Assembly (NCBI RefSeq): GCF_021155765.1
Contig: NC_060117.1
Span: 5,050,001 to 5,114,000, forward strand
From: Diprion similis
Lineage: Eukaryota; Arthropoda; Insecta; Hymenoptera; Diprionidae
Direction: 5' to 3'
Length of the DNA: 64,000 nt
Shown here piece after piece: positions 23,964 through 38,000 of the stretch. Positions within the stretch are counted from its first letter, which is position 1. The number at the start of each line of letters is the position of its first letter. The notes under the pieces were generated by a model. The model was not told the DNA's origin. It was given only the letters and a program-made list of their open reading frames with translations, and did no database searches. The position numbers and the translations under genes were made by a program.

Positions 23964-24111
23964 TATATCCCGAGTAGGGTGTTGTTTACTAACATGATAT
24001 CTTGATTGGTCTATTGTACTCAGGCTTAAATTATGTATTAGGGTGATTCAAAATATAAATATAAATTTTTTTTTATGCGGAAACAGGCTTTAAAGTTTCA
24101 TTTAGGTATAA

Positions 24112-24790
24112 AAGTAAGCCTGTAAGAATTTGAGCTCTTAATATTAATATTAAGATGCTCCTCGTCGCACTTTTCTATTTTCTATAAGAATAAGACGGAA
24201 AAAATGGATTTTGCTCTTTCTGATTTTTATGACTAGCCAACGACGCGTCGTACAGAAAATTCATAGACATATTTTGGTAGAAAATTGAACGCTCTAGAAA
24301 AAAGATCTCTTGTCATTTTTTGATAAATCTACTCTTTCAAAAGTTATCTAGGGGTCAAAAATTGACCACGTATAACTTTTGAAAGATTAGATTTATCAAA
24401 AAATGACAGTAGACTTTTGTAGAGCGTTCAATTCCCAACAAAACTGTATTCATGAATTTTCTGCATAACGCGTCGTTAGCTAGTTATCGAAACTGGAAGT
24501 AGCGAAAACCATTTTTTCCGTGTTATTCTTATGAATAAAATTTGACCCTTATAACTTTTGAAAGGGTAGATTCATCAAAAAATGACACGAGACTTTTTTT
24601 GTAGAACGTTCAATTTCCTACAAAAATGTGTCTGTAAATTTTCTGTACGACACGTGTTTGGCTATTTATAAAAATCAGAAGAAGCAAAATCCATTTTTCC
24701 CCGTGTTATTCTTATGGAAAATAGAAAAGTGCGATGCGGAGTATCTTAATATTAATATCAAGAGTTCAAATTTTTACAGGCTTACTTCGA
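24112..24790. repeat. Fold-back element with CTTAATATTAATATTAAG palindromes
   Basis: The left arm (AAGTAAGCCTGTAAGAATTT, then CGCACTTTTCTATTTTCTAT) is mirrored at 24530-24790. An 18-bp palindrome CTTAATATTAATATTAAG sits at 24137-24154, with a one-base variant at 24745-24762. The interior has further nested inverted blocks (AACTTTTGAAAG and its complement). A direct repeat of about 36 bp (TTGATTGGTCTA... GGCTTAAATTA) brackets it at 24002 and 24810. TAGGGTGATTC at 24039 resembles the end of the hAT-like element at 8490, but no matching right end is present. Confidence 0.65.
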
Positions 24791-24959
24791 TACAAAATAA
24801 AAATTTTGATTGGTCTACTGCAGTCGGGCTTAAATTAGGTATAAGCATCAGTAAATTGATCATAGTGAAGTTGGTAACGTTATCGAAAAACCGTTATTTC
24901 GGTATTTTGAAATTGCCTGAAATTCGATAAACGTTAATAAAACAAAACACACTCGTATT

Positions 24960-27900
24960 CGAAATCTTAGTTCTTTAAAAAGTCATTGTAAAGTTAAGAA
25001 AATAAGAATCTTTTCCCCAATATTTCGTTACTTAAAGAACTAATAAAATATTACGAACAAACGAGAAAAAAAAAAAAAAAAAAAAAAAAACTCCAATCAA
25101 TTTCCCTTTGTCGCAGAGATACAGAAATAGTAATTTTGCAACATCAAACGGTAAAAGACGTCGTTGATCTGTCCAGTATTTTCAACATGATAAACAACAA
25201 AAGGATCTAACAATAAGATATACTCTGAAATAAAATATCAGTTTTCGCTATCTTCGAAAGCTTGACACAACAGGAAGTTAATTTCCTACTTTCATACCGC
25301 AGACAGACAAAATCGGTATAATTCTTATTCTATCTAAGTAGATTTGATAATTCAAGATTGCATACCTCTCCGCGGATTAATTGCATAAAATTCGTTTATA
25401 TTTCGGTACTGCAAATCTTTCCCTGATTTTTTGTTCCCGATATATTTCATTTTGACTGCCTTTTTTTATTCTTCACTCGCCAGCGTATGATACGAGCAAC
25501 GACACTGCAGCTGTGCAGCACGAAGTTGTCGCTATCTTCTAAACTTCAAACTCCAACCGCTCTAAGCTGTTCCAAACACGGCGATATCCAAGCTTCGACT
25601 GAACAGATTGAAAATTGTTACCTTCCGACAACGTGCGGCTGGAATTTCATGAGCGGCAAAAACGTAGCAGCAGCGGCAACAGCATCCTGATTGGTCGACT
25701 AACCTAACCTAACTTTAATATTTCCCACCATTCAGATGATGGATTAACCTAACCTAACCTTAGTCAACCAATCAGATTGCTTGGAAACGCTGGAAACGAT
25801 GTTCGCTGCTCATGAAATCGTTCAAAGTTGGTCCGAGCGATCAGTGATCAACTGGCAGGGGCGTAACTAGGTACTTAGGGGCTATAAGAATAGAAGAAAA
25901 TGAATGAAGTTAATTATTTTTTTTTTCATGGATGAAAAATTAAAAATATGTGTAAAAAAAAAAAACTTGGAGAAATTAATTTCAAGAATTTTAAATTTTT
26001 TATTAAATTTTTAAAAATTAATAATTATAAAAACCAAAATTAATTGAAAATATCTCTTGCCAATATTAGTTTTTAGATTTTTATCTTACTAACGGAGATA
26101 AAGATATATTGAAATTGAGCAATTGTTTTTGTTTTCTCCGGGTTATTGATTTTTAATAAAAAAAATTATATTATTCGTAAGTAGAATATTTTGATACACG
26201 ATGTAATGGAATTTGAATTGGAAACAATAGAAAATCCAGTGATATTTCGATAATTCACGAATTTTTCGAATTATTCGAAAATTTTCGAATTATTTGATTC
26301 GATTCGATTCGAACGATATTCGCACACCCCTGATATTTTTCTGAAGAATTCATCTGAAATTAAAGTACGAAAACGAAAGAGCGAAACATTAATTAATTTT
26401 TTTTCTTCCTGCCTTAGGGGCCCTGGGCCATTACGTTTGAAGGTGTGAGAAATTGCTGACGAGTGAAAATTCTCTATTATTGCCCTTCTATTTTCACATT
26501 TTTCTACAATTTTATTCCCACTCGGTTAAATTATACATACATACACGACTAGCGTCTAGTATGGGCAATCGGCTTTAGAGTAACGGAAGAATAGTGAAAA
26601 ATTAAAATTTATACAAGCTTCATATTTCTACTTTAAAATCGATCTATGCAATTGAATTAATACCTATCGCTGCATAGCATTGTCAATCTATTTTTTGAAA
26701 AAACTTAATATGTACTTGAGGTAGCATCGTTTTTGGTCGTGTTTTGAAACGGCATGTTATTCCTTGAATACATCGATTTAAGTGCGAAGCAGAGATGAAT
26801 GGACTTTGTACTATTCATAGAAACATAAGAAACGCAAGGCAAAAAAGAGATAATCTTCAGACAGTTTCCGTTGGTCTTACTTCTTTATAATAATGAAAGT
26901 TTGAATAGCTTTTCGATTGGCAATTCGACCAATTATTTAGCCAGATGTGGCATTGATTAGAAAAATTGTGTGAAATTTGACCCAGGATATGCAAACTTTG
27001 ACAATAAAATTTTACTTATAATAATGCTAACAATATACTTAATATATTCGTTTATAACATGTATCGTACTTCAATATCTTTTTTTTTTTTTCCACTTCGA
27101 ATAATGCTTCAGAGTTTTTTGTATTAAATGAAATTTACGTTAAAATTTCATTCGAATTTCGAAACGGACTTGATTTTTATAATATGTACAATTTGAATCT
27201 TTATTCATATGTATATACATGATATAGATACATCTTATAGGTATAGTGAATATCTTGGTGTTGCGAAAATATTACAACAAAATCACAAGTCTTTAATCTA
27301 GAACGAATAATGATTCGTGAGGATTTCGTTTCACTTTTCATTTTTCAATAATTTTGCATTCAGCGTTACTTTAAGACTACATCAAACTTCTGGATATAAT
27401 ATTCAATCATTGCTATCCAGAAATGGAAAGCGATCTGTAAAGACGAACTAGTGTGATTAAAGGTATCAATAATATAGTAATATTGAACGAGGATGATTAT
27501 ACGATAACAAGAAGTTTGATGTTGCCAGTTCGACAACGTCGGATACAAAACACATTTATAAGTTCGGGGTAAAAATTGTGATCTATACAACAAAAAAAAA
27601 AAAAAAAAAAAAAAAAACCTATCACTTCGGTTGTCGTGAAAAATTTCATCTTCTACCTTGTTAATATAATCTTCATCAGCATCTCCTATTTATTTATTTT
27701 TTCTTATCACCCTCTTCTCATTCTCAAGAACTAACAAAATATACAATAAAACTTTGAATAATTAAAAACATTCGACATTATAAATATTATATAACATTAT
27801 TTTTTGCCTTATAAATTTTATAGTCACGAGTTAAACTATAAAAATGTGAATGCAAACGTAACATACTCTGACGTAGATCAAACTTTAACGTGCATCCTGT

Positions 27901-29007
27901 GATAAATATAATCTGCACGCTTATTTTCTGAACATATATATGTATCTGTTACTTCCTTTTCACACTTTCAATATGTTTTAAAATGTGGTACTACGTGTGT
28001 GACGTTACTTGTAAATAATTCATTAATTTTATTACGAATTTCTTGAGTTTTCTTCACACGAAACTGTCCCACAAAATGAAGCTTACCGATTTCCGATGCC
28101 AACTTTAGGCAGCACCTTAGAAATTTTTCAATAGCTTTTCACTTTTTTAGATGAATATATTTGAAGTCAAGAAATAAAACATGTTCAGAATTTCTTTACG
28201 TAAGAAAATATTCAAATGTGGTCATTATTTAGAAATGTTCACCTACGCAAAGATTAGAAGAGAAATGTTTTGTTTTCAATGCAATGGTCCGAAGCTATAG
28301 TTCGCTTGGATCTAGTCAAGAATCTTTTCTCGTTAGTATTTGGACAAAGCACAGTATACAAGTGATTATCAAAAATTATGAAATTATAAAAAGTTGAAGA
28401 ATTTTATTTGATTGGCAGGAAAAAAAAATTACTTCCAGATTTCTTCAAATCACAGGACGAATATGTGCACTCAATGCTGTAAACTAAAGAGCTTGGATTA
28501 GAATGGAATTGATCCTTGCACAAAGTCACGAGCAATTAACTGGTGATGATATATGTTAGAAAAATATTCTCGAGCATTCCCATGCTTGACTGCGTTTGAA
28601 TCTTTGACGAAATTTATGTCCAGAGATTGCGGCTGGTTGGAGTAAGAAGTTTCTTGTCAATGAGAATTATCACACGAAATAATAATGGCCGAATGATGTT
28701 CGCTGACGTTCTTTCAGCTTTTCTTTAATTTTAAATTTATTGACTGACAAATGACCTGCAGATAAATTTTCACTCCGATGAAAATCTAGCAATGATTATT
28801 TCGAAATCTTTTTAAACATACATTGCACTGTAAGCGACACTTAATATGTACCAATTAAGTCTTCTATAGCGATGGTTTCCTACTCACTGTTTTTATGTTA
28901 CTACACCTAATTCGAGATCTTGTGATATTTTAAATCGCAGTAAACAGCTTGATGTGAAGAAAGGTAAATAACGAATTTTTAATCTCGTACTAAATATACG
29001 ATCACCT
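24960..29007. other. Gene-poor interval; SARA 3' flank at the right
   Basis: AT-rich DNA with poly-A runs near 25070-25090 and 27590-27616 and no recognisable coding exon. TTTATT at 28736-28741 (AATAAA on the - strand) lies 270 bp past the SARA stop and is a candidate polyadenylation signal. A short inverted repeat with TAACC units is listed separately. Confidence 0.5.
25687..25775. repeat. Short inverted repeat carrying TAACCTAACC runs
   Basis: CTGATTGGTCGACTAA at the left and TTAGTCAACCAATCAG at the right face each other. Inside are two same-strand TAACCTAACC runs, at 25699-25711 and 25744-25760. TAACC is the complement of the insect telomere unit TTAGG. With so few units this is more likely an interstitial relic or small MITE than a telomere. 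Confidence 0.55.
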
Positions 29008-32000
29008 TCAGTCATCTAGTACATGAAATATCAATTCTAGCACTGTGTATGTATCTTGACTGCTCTGAGCAGCCTTGTGGAGTACTTGGATCAGTTCGTT
29101 GTCAAGACTCTTCATGTAAATAGGTGGTAATCGCGTTCCTTCGCTACCCGCCTCGTAGCCAACCTAAAGAAATTCGTCGATTAAATCAAAAAGCCGAAAG
29201 TCTCCTCACGTTTGCGTTGGGGTGTGTGTGTGTGTAAGAGTTTCAGCGTAAAAAAAAAAACACTTTTTTTGTGAATTTTTTTGAAATTATGGATTGAGCA
29301 AATTCATTGAAACCTTTTGTACATTATTAAGCATACTTTTAACAATATTCTGTAATTTTTTCATGCAGAAATATTGCAAAACAAGCCGGTGACAGAGCTT
29401 GCCCCAGAACGTCTTAGAAAAAAAACCATTTGCGGTGTTCACTATTATCTCGGTCGGAAATTATCTGAAGTCAAAATCCATTAAAATTTAATCAAAGTAT
29501 TATCAAATCCTCCCCCCAACGTTCTACGATTATTTTTTTTTTCATTTAAAAATTTTTGGTGGCCATCTAAAGTGCAAACTGCCATTTTCCACGAAAAAAT
29601 CCACCATTTTGTGGGTGGGAAGCCCCCTTAATGTTAAAAAAAAAATTTTAACTAAACGTTGGGAGGAGGTATTTTATATGTAGAAAATGTGTACCAAGTT
29701 TGGAATGAATCGGTCAAGTAGTTTGTAAATGGCAGTGAACACGGACTTTGAAAAAGTAGTTTTGAGAAAAACGCGTTTAAAGTTTATTGAGCTAAAAAGT
29801 GAAGAAAAAAAGCTCTGTCACCGGCTTGTTTTGCAATATTTCTGAATGAAAAAATTACAAAATGTTGTTAAAAGTATGCTTAATAATCTACAAAAGGTTT
29901 CAATGAATTGGGGGGTTTCCCCCCCCCCCCTTTTAAGCGAAAAGAATGTTGATCACCAAACACGAGTCAAGTTTCGCTGAAAGAAAACCTCGCAACAATA
30001 CTCACATTGTCGGGGTGTATGGTGGACCTCACGGCAATTTTACTTAAACCAGCTGTAGCTAGTAGATCCAATAACTTGACTAGGGCTGCACAAGTCGCTC
30101 GCGCTATATTTTCTGAGAGTCTGTTAATGTCCACAGGATCGTGTACGCCGTTTGGATGGTCGTCGGACTGAATAATATAGTCAAATGACAAATTAATATT
30201 GATTCAAATTCTCATCTTTTGTTTGTTTGAAATAAGTAAACAACTATTCACCCTGATGATAAACACTTCTGTCCAGCGTATGAAACGACTGGTTCCCATG
30301 TAGTCGGTCCCATTGTGAACTCTGATTGACGGTACACCATCCATGGGCTTGCTGTCGATGGGACTCTTCACTCTGCAATTGAGCGAGTCGGCCAAATTAG
30401 TTGGGAAGATTCGATTGCGCCGAGGAAAAGAGTGAGGAAAAATTTTACTCAAGACGTACCCAACGTTAAACTGCATGTCGTTATCAACCCACTTGATGTT
30501 TACAGTTTCGTCCGGTTCTGGAGCGCCTTGCGGACCGCAACCAATCGAGAAGTCTTGCATATTTTTTAACGCTGCTTTTAAAGCCTCCATTTTTTCTGGC
30601 ATTATCTGTACCATCAAGCCATCCTCGACTATGCTTGACTTTGCCGATAGTCCCATTGAAGATTTCAGCGCACCGTTGATGACGACAAAACTAGCTCCAG
30701 TTACTGCAAGAGTTGAAGTGAAATTGGTTTAAATTTTCATTCGATATGTAAAATCGTATCACTGCATTGTCAGGACATAGACTAATGGATGCCTAACGAC
30801 AGAACTTACCTCTTCTCGGTTTATTATGGATATTAATTGCCTGCGTTTGATAGTTGCTTTCGTCACCTGTATTTGTCTGTATGCAAACCAAGTGGGAATC
30901 TGCATTTATACTAAAGTTTGACGCGTACGCGAGCACATGATCATTGGAGTTGTTAAGTCCCCTGATAACTTGGTCGTATCGATTTTTCGGAAACATTACA
31001 TCGGTAGTTCTGTCCTGCATGTGAATGGCGAGGCCTCTTACGCCGGGCAAAGTATAGGCAAAGTTTCTAAAGTCAGCCAGTACTTTCATTATTGTATGTC
31101 CAATTTCTGAATAGACAGCGTCTCGAAGCCTAACTGAAACCAGAGGACAGGGATAGTATCGATACTCGGCACCAAGACGCAACATCAATCGAAGTGGGAA
31201 AACTTTAGCCCACGGCGTTTCCCATCTGTAACGTCAAAATCGAATCCAACGATTAAAACACTTTTACAGATACAACAGGTTTTCCTTTTAGAACGGTGAC
31301 TTGCGTCGCAATGTGCAAGTTCGTCGACGGCATTAGTAGTTCGTTATTAACGTTAGCAAGTTTTTGAATTTGTCTCACCTGTGAACCAGAAGACCGACAA
31401 GGAATGGCGGAGGTGGTAATACGATTCTCTGTAGACATTGGAAAGTTTGACGAATAAAAAGAAATCCCGCGTGTTCTCGAGATCCTAGCAAATTTCCACC
31501 CTGGTGTATCGATACGCCGAGTTCAGTAATGGTATTGCCTAAATGTGAAACAGAGAAACTTGACTGACTTTTCCTTTTTTACAAATTCTATACGTATAAG
31601 AGTGTAGGGGACAGTCATACTTTCTCAACATCTTTGGTTCAGACGCTGAAAAAATCTTACATTTAATTAAAACATGGAGCAACGTTAGAGAGAAGAAGAA
31701 CTTGTTTGTACTTTTTTGTACTTTGGTAAGTAAGTTGTAAATTGGATGCTTTTGAAGAAATTCTCTTCGTGTAATGAACGACTCTATCGATGTGTCCAAA
31801 CGAAAGATGTTGAGAAAATTTATGACTGATCGATACATGGAATATCAGGTACAGAGTATGAATTATTACCTTTGATCGCCTCAAGATATATCAAATTGAT
31901 ATGAATAAGAAGATCCTTTGGAATAAGTGTTTCGTCGGATAATGTTTCTACTAAAAAAATAACTTCATCCTGACCTACACAGGCCAAGCCTCTAGACGTT

Positions 32001-35000
32001 ACATTCCAGCATATCCTGTTGACGCAACAACTTACTGTAAATAAAAATGAAAATATCACTTGCCTTAAACTATGTACCTCGATTATACAGCATATAAAAC
32101 GACGGAGACGACACAATTATCATTGAAATTCTCTTTACGTACAATTTGTTATTTTCACGTAAGCATAGAGATTCCTGTTTATAGCAAACATTATCGGCGG
32201 TTCGCACTCGTTCTTCAGGGATTCGTAGAGCCGAGTTTGGTCCAAGACATCGTGATAGCTAATTTCTGTAAAGATTATATGCTTTAAGCAGAAGTATTGC
32301 GACTAAAATAGAATCTATCAATTGTCAATTTGGTATCGACTTACGGCCTTTGTGTATAGTTACGGTTGGTGGCAACAGATTCGTGTCCTGTGGTATGTAA
32401 CTGTTCGTTTCAGGATCTAGAGGCGGAAGATTCTGCCGCTTAGCCATCGTGGAAGCGGATGATGGCCCTGGGGGAGTAGGCAATCGTTTATTTCCAGGTT
32501 TCCGATATGGTGGCTTTGGATCCCAGGATGAATCAAGCTCTGTCAGGTCACAGCCAGGCCTTATTCCTGTGTTTTATTTAGAGGTGTTTGAAAACAAAAC
32601 AAATGGGAAGGGGCGTAAAACTTCTTCGGAAGTTTATTCGATTGGGGTGAAAATAATACGGTAAAATGTGAGTGGAGCGAATAAGAGAACAAAAGAAACA
32701 AAAAAAAAAAAAAAAAAAATACTGCTGTTTCTGAGAAATCAAATTTAACGCAACGGGGTCGTGAATAAATATCGAAACGAAATCGAAAGGTAAATAAAGA
32801 AAACTGTGAAGCCGTGTAAAATTATTAACATTATTTGATACGTTCTAGATTCACATGTAATAATGGTTTCCGTTGTTTCAGATATATTTGAAAATACTGA
32901 ATATCGAGTGAACTTACATTAGAATTAGCATGTGTAAAAATGGAAAGTGCAATTGAATAATGCACAAAATATGTCGCATCCCAGCTGATATTGATACTTA
33001 TTTTGCGGCTAGTTGGGATAAGAGTGAAGATAAGTTTTTAGTAGCTATTATCAACACTTCACGACATGGTTTCCAATATTTATTTCAAATCAATTAAATA
33101 TCGTGCGTTTTTGTGAACCTACGTCTACTAAATAACAACAGAACAATGTTACGAGTACTTCTTGTTTATCAATTTGCGCATGGACATTGAACCGGTGTTG
33201 TAGATAAGCATATTATTACTTTTTCCTCATCGGCACAAAAGTAATCGTCATTGATTAAAATACTTTCTTAAGGGGGGGGGTAAGGGTTTACACTTTCGAA
33301 AAATTGAATTTTTTTTCTTTGTCTCATCTTATTGTTAAACATTTCAAGAATATATTCTCCAAATTTTAAGTCGATCTGAGCAAAACTCTTGACGGGGGGG
33401 TAAGGGTTTCAACGTAAAAAAAAACACTTTTTTTGTGAATTTTTTTTGAAAGTATGAATTGAGCAAATTTATTGAAACCTTTTGTACATTGTTAAGCATA
33501 CTTTTAACAATATTCTGTAATTTTTTCATGTAGAAATATTGCAAAACAAGCCGGTGACAGAGCTTTTTTTCTTCACTTTTTTAGCTCAATAAACTTTGAA
33601 CGCGTTTTTCTCAAAACTACTTTTTCAAAGTCCGTGTTCACTGCCATTTACAAACTACTTGACCGATTCATTCCGAACTTGGTACACATTTTCTACATAC
33701 AAAATACCTCCCCCCAACGTTTAGTTGAAATTTTTTTTTTAACATTAAGGGGGTTTCCCACCCACAAAATGGCGGATTTTTTCGTGGAAAATAGCAGTTT
33801 ACACTTTAGATGGCCACCAAAAATTTTTAAATGAAAAAAATAATAATCGTAGAACGTTGGGGGGAGGATTTGATAATACTTTGACTAAATTTTAATGGAT
33901 TTTGACTTCAGATAATTTCCGACCGAGATATAGTGAACACCGCAAATTGTTTTCTTTCTAAGACGTTCTGGGGCAAGCTCTGTCACCGGCTTGTTTTGCA
34001 ATATTTCTGCATGAAAAAATTACAGAATATTGTTAAAAGTATGCTTAATAATCTACAAAAGGTTTCAACGAATTTGCTCAAACCATAAATTCAAAAAAAA
34101 TTCACAAAAAAGTGTTTTTTTTACTCTTAAACTCTTACCCCCCCTTAATCAGACCTGTGATGTTTTCAGTTTTGTTTAGTATGTTATTCAACGCTTCTTG
34201 GGCAGATCGACAAGTTATTAGATCAATAAAAACCTTGTACAGGATGTCGAGTTAAGATTTGTTCAACTTGAACGTGAACGCACCATAGAAATGAATGATT
34301 CTCACCGTCGCTAAACATGACAGATTTTTGTCCTTCCGGTCGTTGTTTTGCGCTCCCTTCTCTCTTAAGCACTCCAACTGGGACCATGACAGTTGGCGGA
34401 GACGGCAATCCACCGGCTAACTGTTGCAAAGGTGGTATAGTCGAGCAATACTCCATCGGATTATTTGGATTTGGCTGTCTTCCCTATAACGATTTGTTGA
34501 ATACTCCATTTCCTGACACTGGCTTGGTTATTATAGGAGATCAATCAAATATTTTAGTACGAAGACTAATGGTTACGTGAATAATTGATCGAAGCATATT
34601 TCTTTCCAACTTGAATTTCTCAACGTTTTCTTATGTCGTATCGAAGCTGCATTTATTTTCATGTTATGTTATTGATGCAAGAATTAACTACTCAAAAACT
34701 AGTCTCAAGATTAAGAAATCAGATAGCGTAAATTGATTTATTAGTCATTAAATAAAGAGGATAAGGTGAACCAAATTCATGCGTACAAAAACAAAAACGA
34801 AAGAAAAAAAAAATAGAAAAAAGCTACTTTATACTAAAGTAGCCGTTACGCAGATCTCCGAAAGGAAAAAAGCAAAAAAGCAAAGTTGAGAGAAAGAAAA
34901 TTTGCTACAGAATAGTCTGGTTTCATGGATAGAATTGAGAAAAGCTGAGAGTTAAAAAAAAAAAAAAAATATAATAAAATGAGAGGCCATGAATGAAATC

Positions 35001-38000
35001 GGATTGCGTAAAGCGAAATCATTTGGAGCAAAAGATATTCAACAACTTGTTAACGGGGATAAAACCATCTTAAAGAAATAATAAGTATAATTGATTCTAA
35101 CGTACATCTATTAATCAACGTTTGCAAGATGAAAAATAATATTGCGGAACGGTGTTCTGTCGAGAGAAGAATTGAGAACAAAGCGTAGGAAATAGCTAAC
35201 AAACGTTGTATTTTATGCATCATTTACACTCATTATTCTTCAAATATATTGTATAATATTTATATCAAACAAACTCATAATGATAATACTAGACATTTCA
35301 TTACAGGCATTTCACCAATTATGTACACGCAAAGCTTTCCGAACCATGTTTACTGCCTTTAAATTGGCAATTGGACGAACGATTTATATATACATAATCG
35401 GTAAAACACCTCGTTCAAACTACGCAAGAAAAAGTATTTCTACAAAACTTATTTCAACAAGAGAAATAATGTTATAGATAAAAAGTTGAAAGACTTGTGG
35501 ACTTACGTTCGGCGAGTTAATATCGTGGCCGGAAAAGTTTGCGTAACCGCTTTGTAGATCTCCGCCACCCTCTTCGGCCTCCGCTAAATATTTACAGTAA
35601 ATGTCACAGTAATTGTCATCAAATCGAAACAGTGTCTCCGAACGTTAGTCGGAGAACGGTACTCTAGAAAACTTACCTCTGACGAGTAACTGATAACAAG
35701 GAAGACAGACTCGTGAATCAATGTTGCCTTGGTACTCCAGTCTGTACTTCATTCCGCAACATTTACTGCACAACACCTGAAAGAATAATACGATACAACA
35801 TCGAGCGGACGGGAACGTCGCAAAGAGTTCCAGTGGAGTAAATCGGTTGAACCGTTTTTTAGATATTGTGAGAATCGCAAAACATGTTACGAGGCTAACG
35901 AGGTTGATTTTATTTTACGTACTTTCAAATAAAGCAAATCCCAATGGAATTGAATAATCGTTGTCAAGATATAAATTTCCAAAATTCATTTTATGAGTCA
36001 AGTTTATACTTTGCCACAAGCACGACAATGGTGCCGCCTCTTGATGACGGTAAATTTGGCTTCGCACAGCATGCAAAAAGGTGCTTCACTATCTGGCACC
36101 CAAAACGGCGGCTGCTTTCCCAAAACCATACCAGACTCCAACGACGAAGTTTCAGAAGCATTGGGAGAAGTTTCTGTTTCTCTTTCAGTATCCAGCTCAA
36201 CTCGCTCAAGGCCTCCTGGGGTTACACCGGGAAATCCTACGAATCATCTATTCGTTAAATCGTGTGTAAACAGTAATTTGAATTCAGTAAAGAATTTCAG
36301 GCATTCACGTGCTTATCGAGTATCGATGTTTTGAATACCGACAGTTTTTGGATACAGACTTACGCAGTTTCTCCAATGAAACATATAACGACAAAGAATG
36401 TTAAAATTTCTCTTACTCTTATAAACTCTAAATATTTACCCGTAGCATTTTGTTCGTCCATATTGACCGTCGATACGATGTCCAAAGTTAGCGGTCTGGT
36501 AGGTCGTTCGATGCCTTCGTTGTTTTCCAAGTGATCCGTGTTTATTTCAAGACTGGCTTCGCCGTTCCCGACGTTTCTTGAAACATCGTCAATTTGGGTC
36601 TGAATGTTATTTTCCGAAGACTGCTGGACGTCGTGAGGAATAGAGCTTCTATTATCGGCAGATAATTCGGAACCATGTGCATTACTTGCGTCGTTTAAAT
36701 TTGTACCGATCGTCGTATCGGGGACGGAGATAATCTGGTTGGTTTCAATCTCCGCGTCGTCTTTACCGATCAATTTTGAATTTTGATTACAGTTTGCGTC
36801 AATGATTTCGTGTTCTTGCTCCGACTTAGCCAAGCTTTTATCATTTGTCGTTGCCGATTCTTCGACCTGTTGGCTGATTTCTGAGCCAGACGCAGGTTCG
36901 TGAGTTTCCAGGCTCTCGTTTGGACTTTCCATCGCGACAGCGTTTACATCCTCGATTTCAACAGGTTTCGAGTCATCTTCTTGAGTTCTAATGTTCTCAG
37001 CGCTCGGTTCCGAATTATCCGAGGTTTTCCTCATTTTCTCATTGGTCTTTTTGCTTTTTCTTCCCTTTCCCTTCTCTTCCTTCGCTTCGGAAATAACCTT
37101 TGTATGTTCGGAAAATTTTTCGGAACCTTTCCTCGCTAAAAAATCTCCAGTCGTTTCGCTGCTCGGACCGCTCTTACTGTAGTCGATGACGGGGAATTTT
37201 TTTGCCTTTTCCAGTAATTCTACACTCGATACTTCAGGCAGTTCGCCAATAGTAACGCTTTCAAATATCGGCGCTTCGTTCGCGTCTTCGTCGTCACGCA
37301 TATTTTGAAACTTGTTCTTCGCCAGATTGTCGGAATCTCGGTACGAACTTTCGAACGACGTCGTCGCTTCCTGGGCTCTTTCCTCAGCCTCCAAATCTGC
37401 CAAATACTTGTTCAATTCTTCCTCAGATAAATCGTCGATGTGACTGAAGCCGACTGGTTTGTTTTCCGTCTCCGGTGCGCCGAGTTGTACCGTTTGAAAT
37501 ACAAGCTTGGCGAGATTAATCCCTTTTGCTTCGGTGTCCGAATTTTTCTCGCTCACGTGTAATTGATCGGTTATTTTTTTAGCTGCTATTTCCAATTCAG
37601 TCGTTGTTTCGGGAAAATTTTCTCTGTTACCGATGTATATGCATTCGTATACATTTTCTTTGCCCACATTTTTTGGCTCGTCAAAGTCCACATTTTCGTA
37701 GGTGTGCTTTATTTCTTCTTGAGCTTTAAGCTCGGGTGGCTTTGGTTTCGCTTTATTAACAGTCGTGTACAATTCCTGCGATTTAGGAATATCCGTTCCG
37801 ATGTAAACGTTTTCGTAAACGTGTTCAGGCCTGTCTATAATACTTTTTGATTCTCTCGGCCTGTCGACAACGGTCGGCAAAGTTGTGTTTGTATATAAAG
37901 GTTCTTTGTCAATTTCACGTAAATTTTTTAACAAACTGATATTCTCGTCAAGTTTAACTTCGTTGATTTCTCTTGCGTCGGACAGCGTGCTTTCTAATTT

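Noticed and set aside
25856..26332. CAGGGG...CCCCTG bounded segment as a hAT element
   Set aside because: Only about 6 bp of terminal repeat and no matching 8-bp target duplication (TCAACTGG versus ATATTTTT); a chance pairing cannot be excluded.
29221..29936. Possible extra SARA exon in intron 14
   Set aside because: The interval is filled by MITE copy B; flanking exons join in phase 0 and the protein matches the family across the junction without an insert.
36360..36439. C-terminal extension of the large SARA frame past the exon 2 donor
   Set aside because: These codons are intron read-through; the GTAAAT donor at 36439 and the phase-matched FYVE exon at 36236 show that splicing occurs first.
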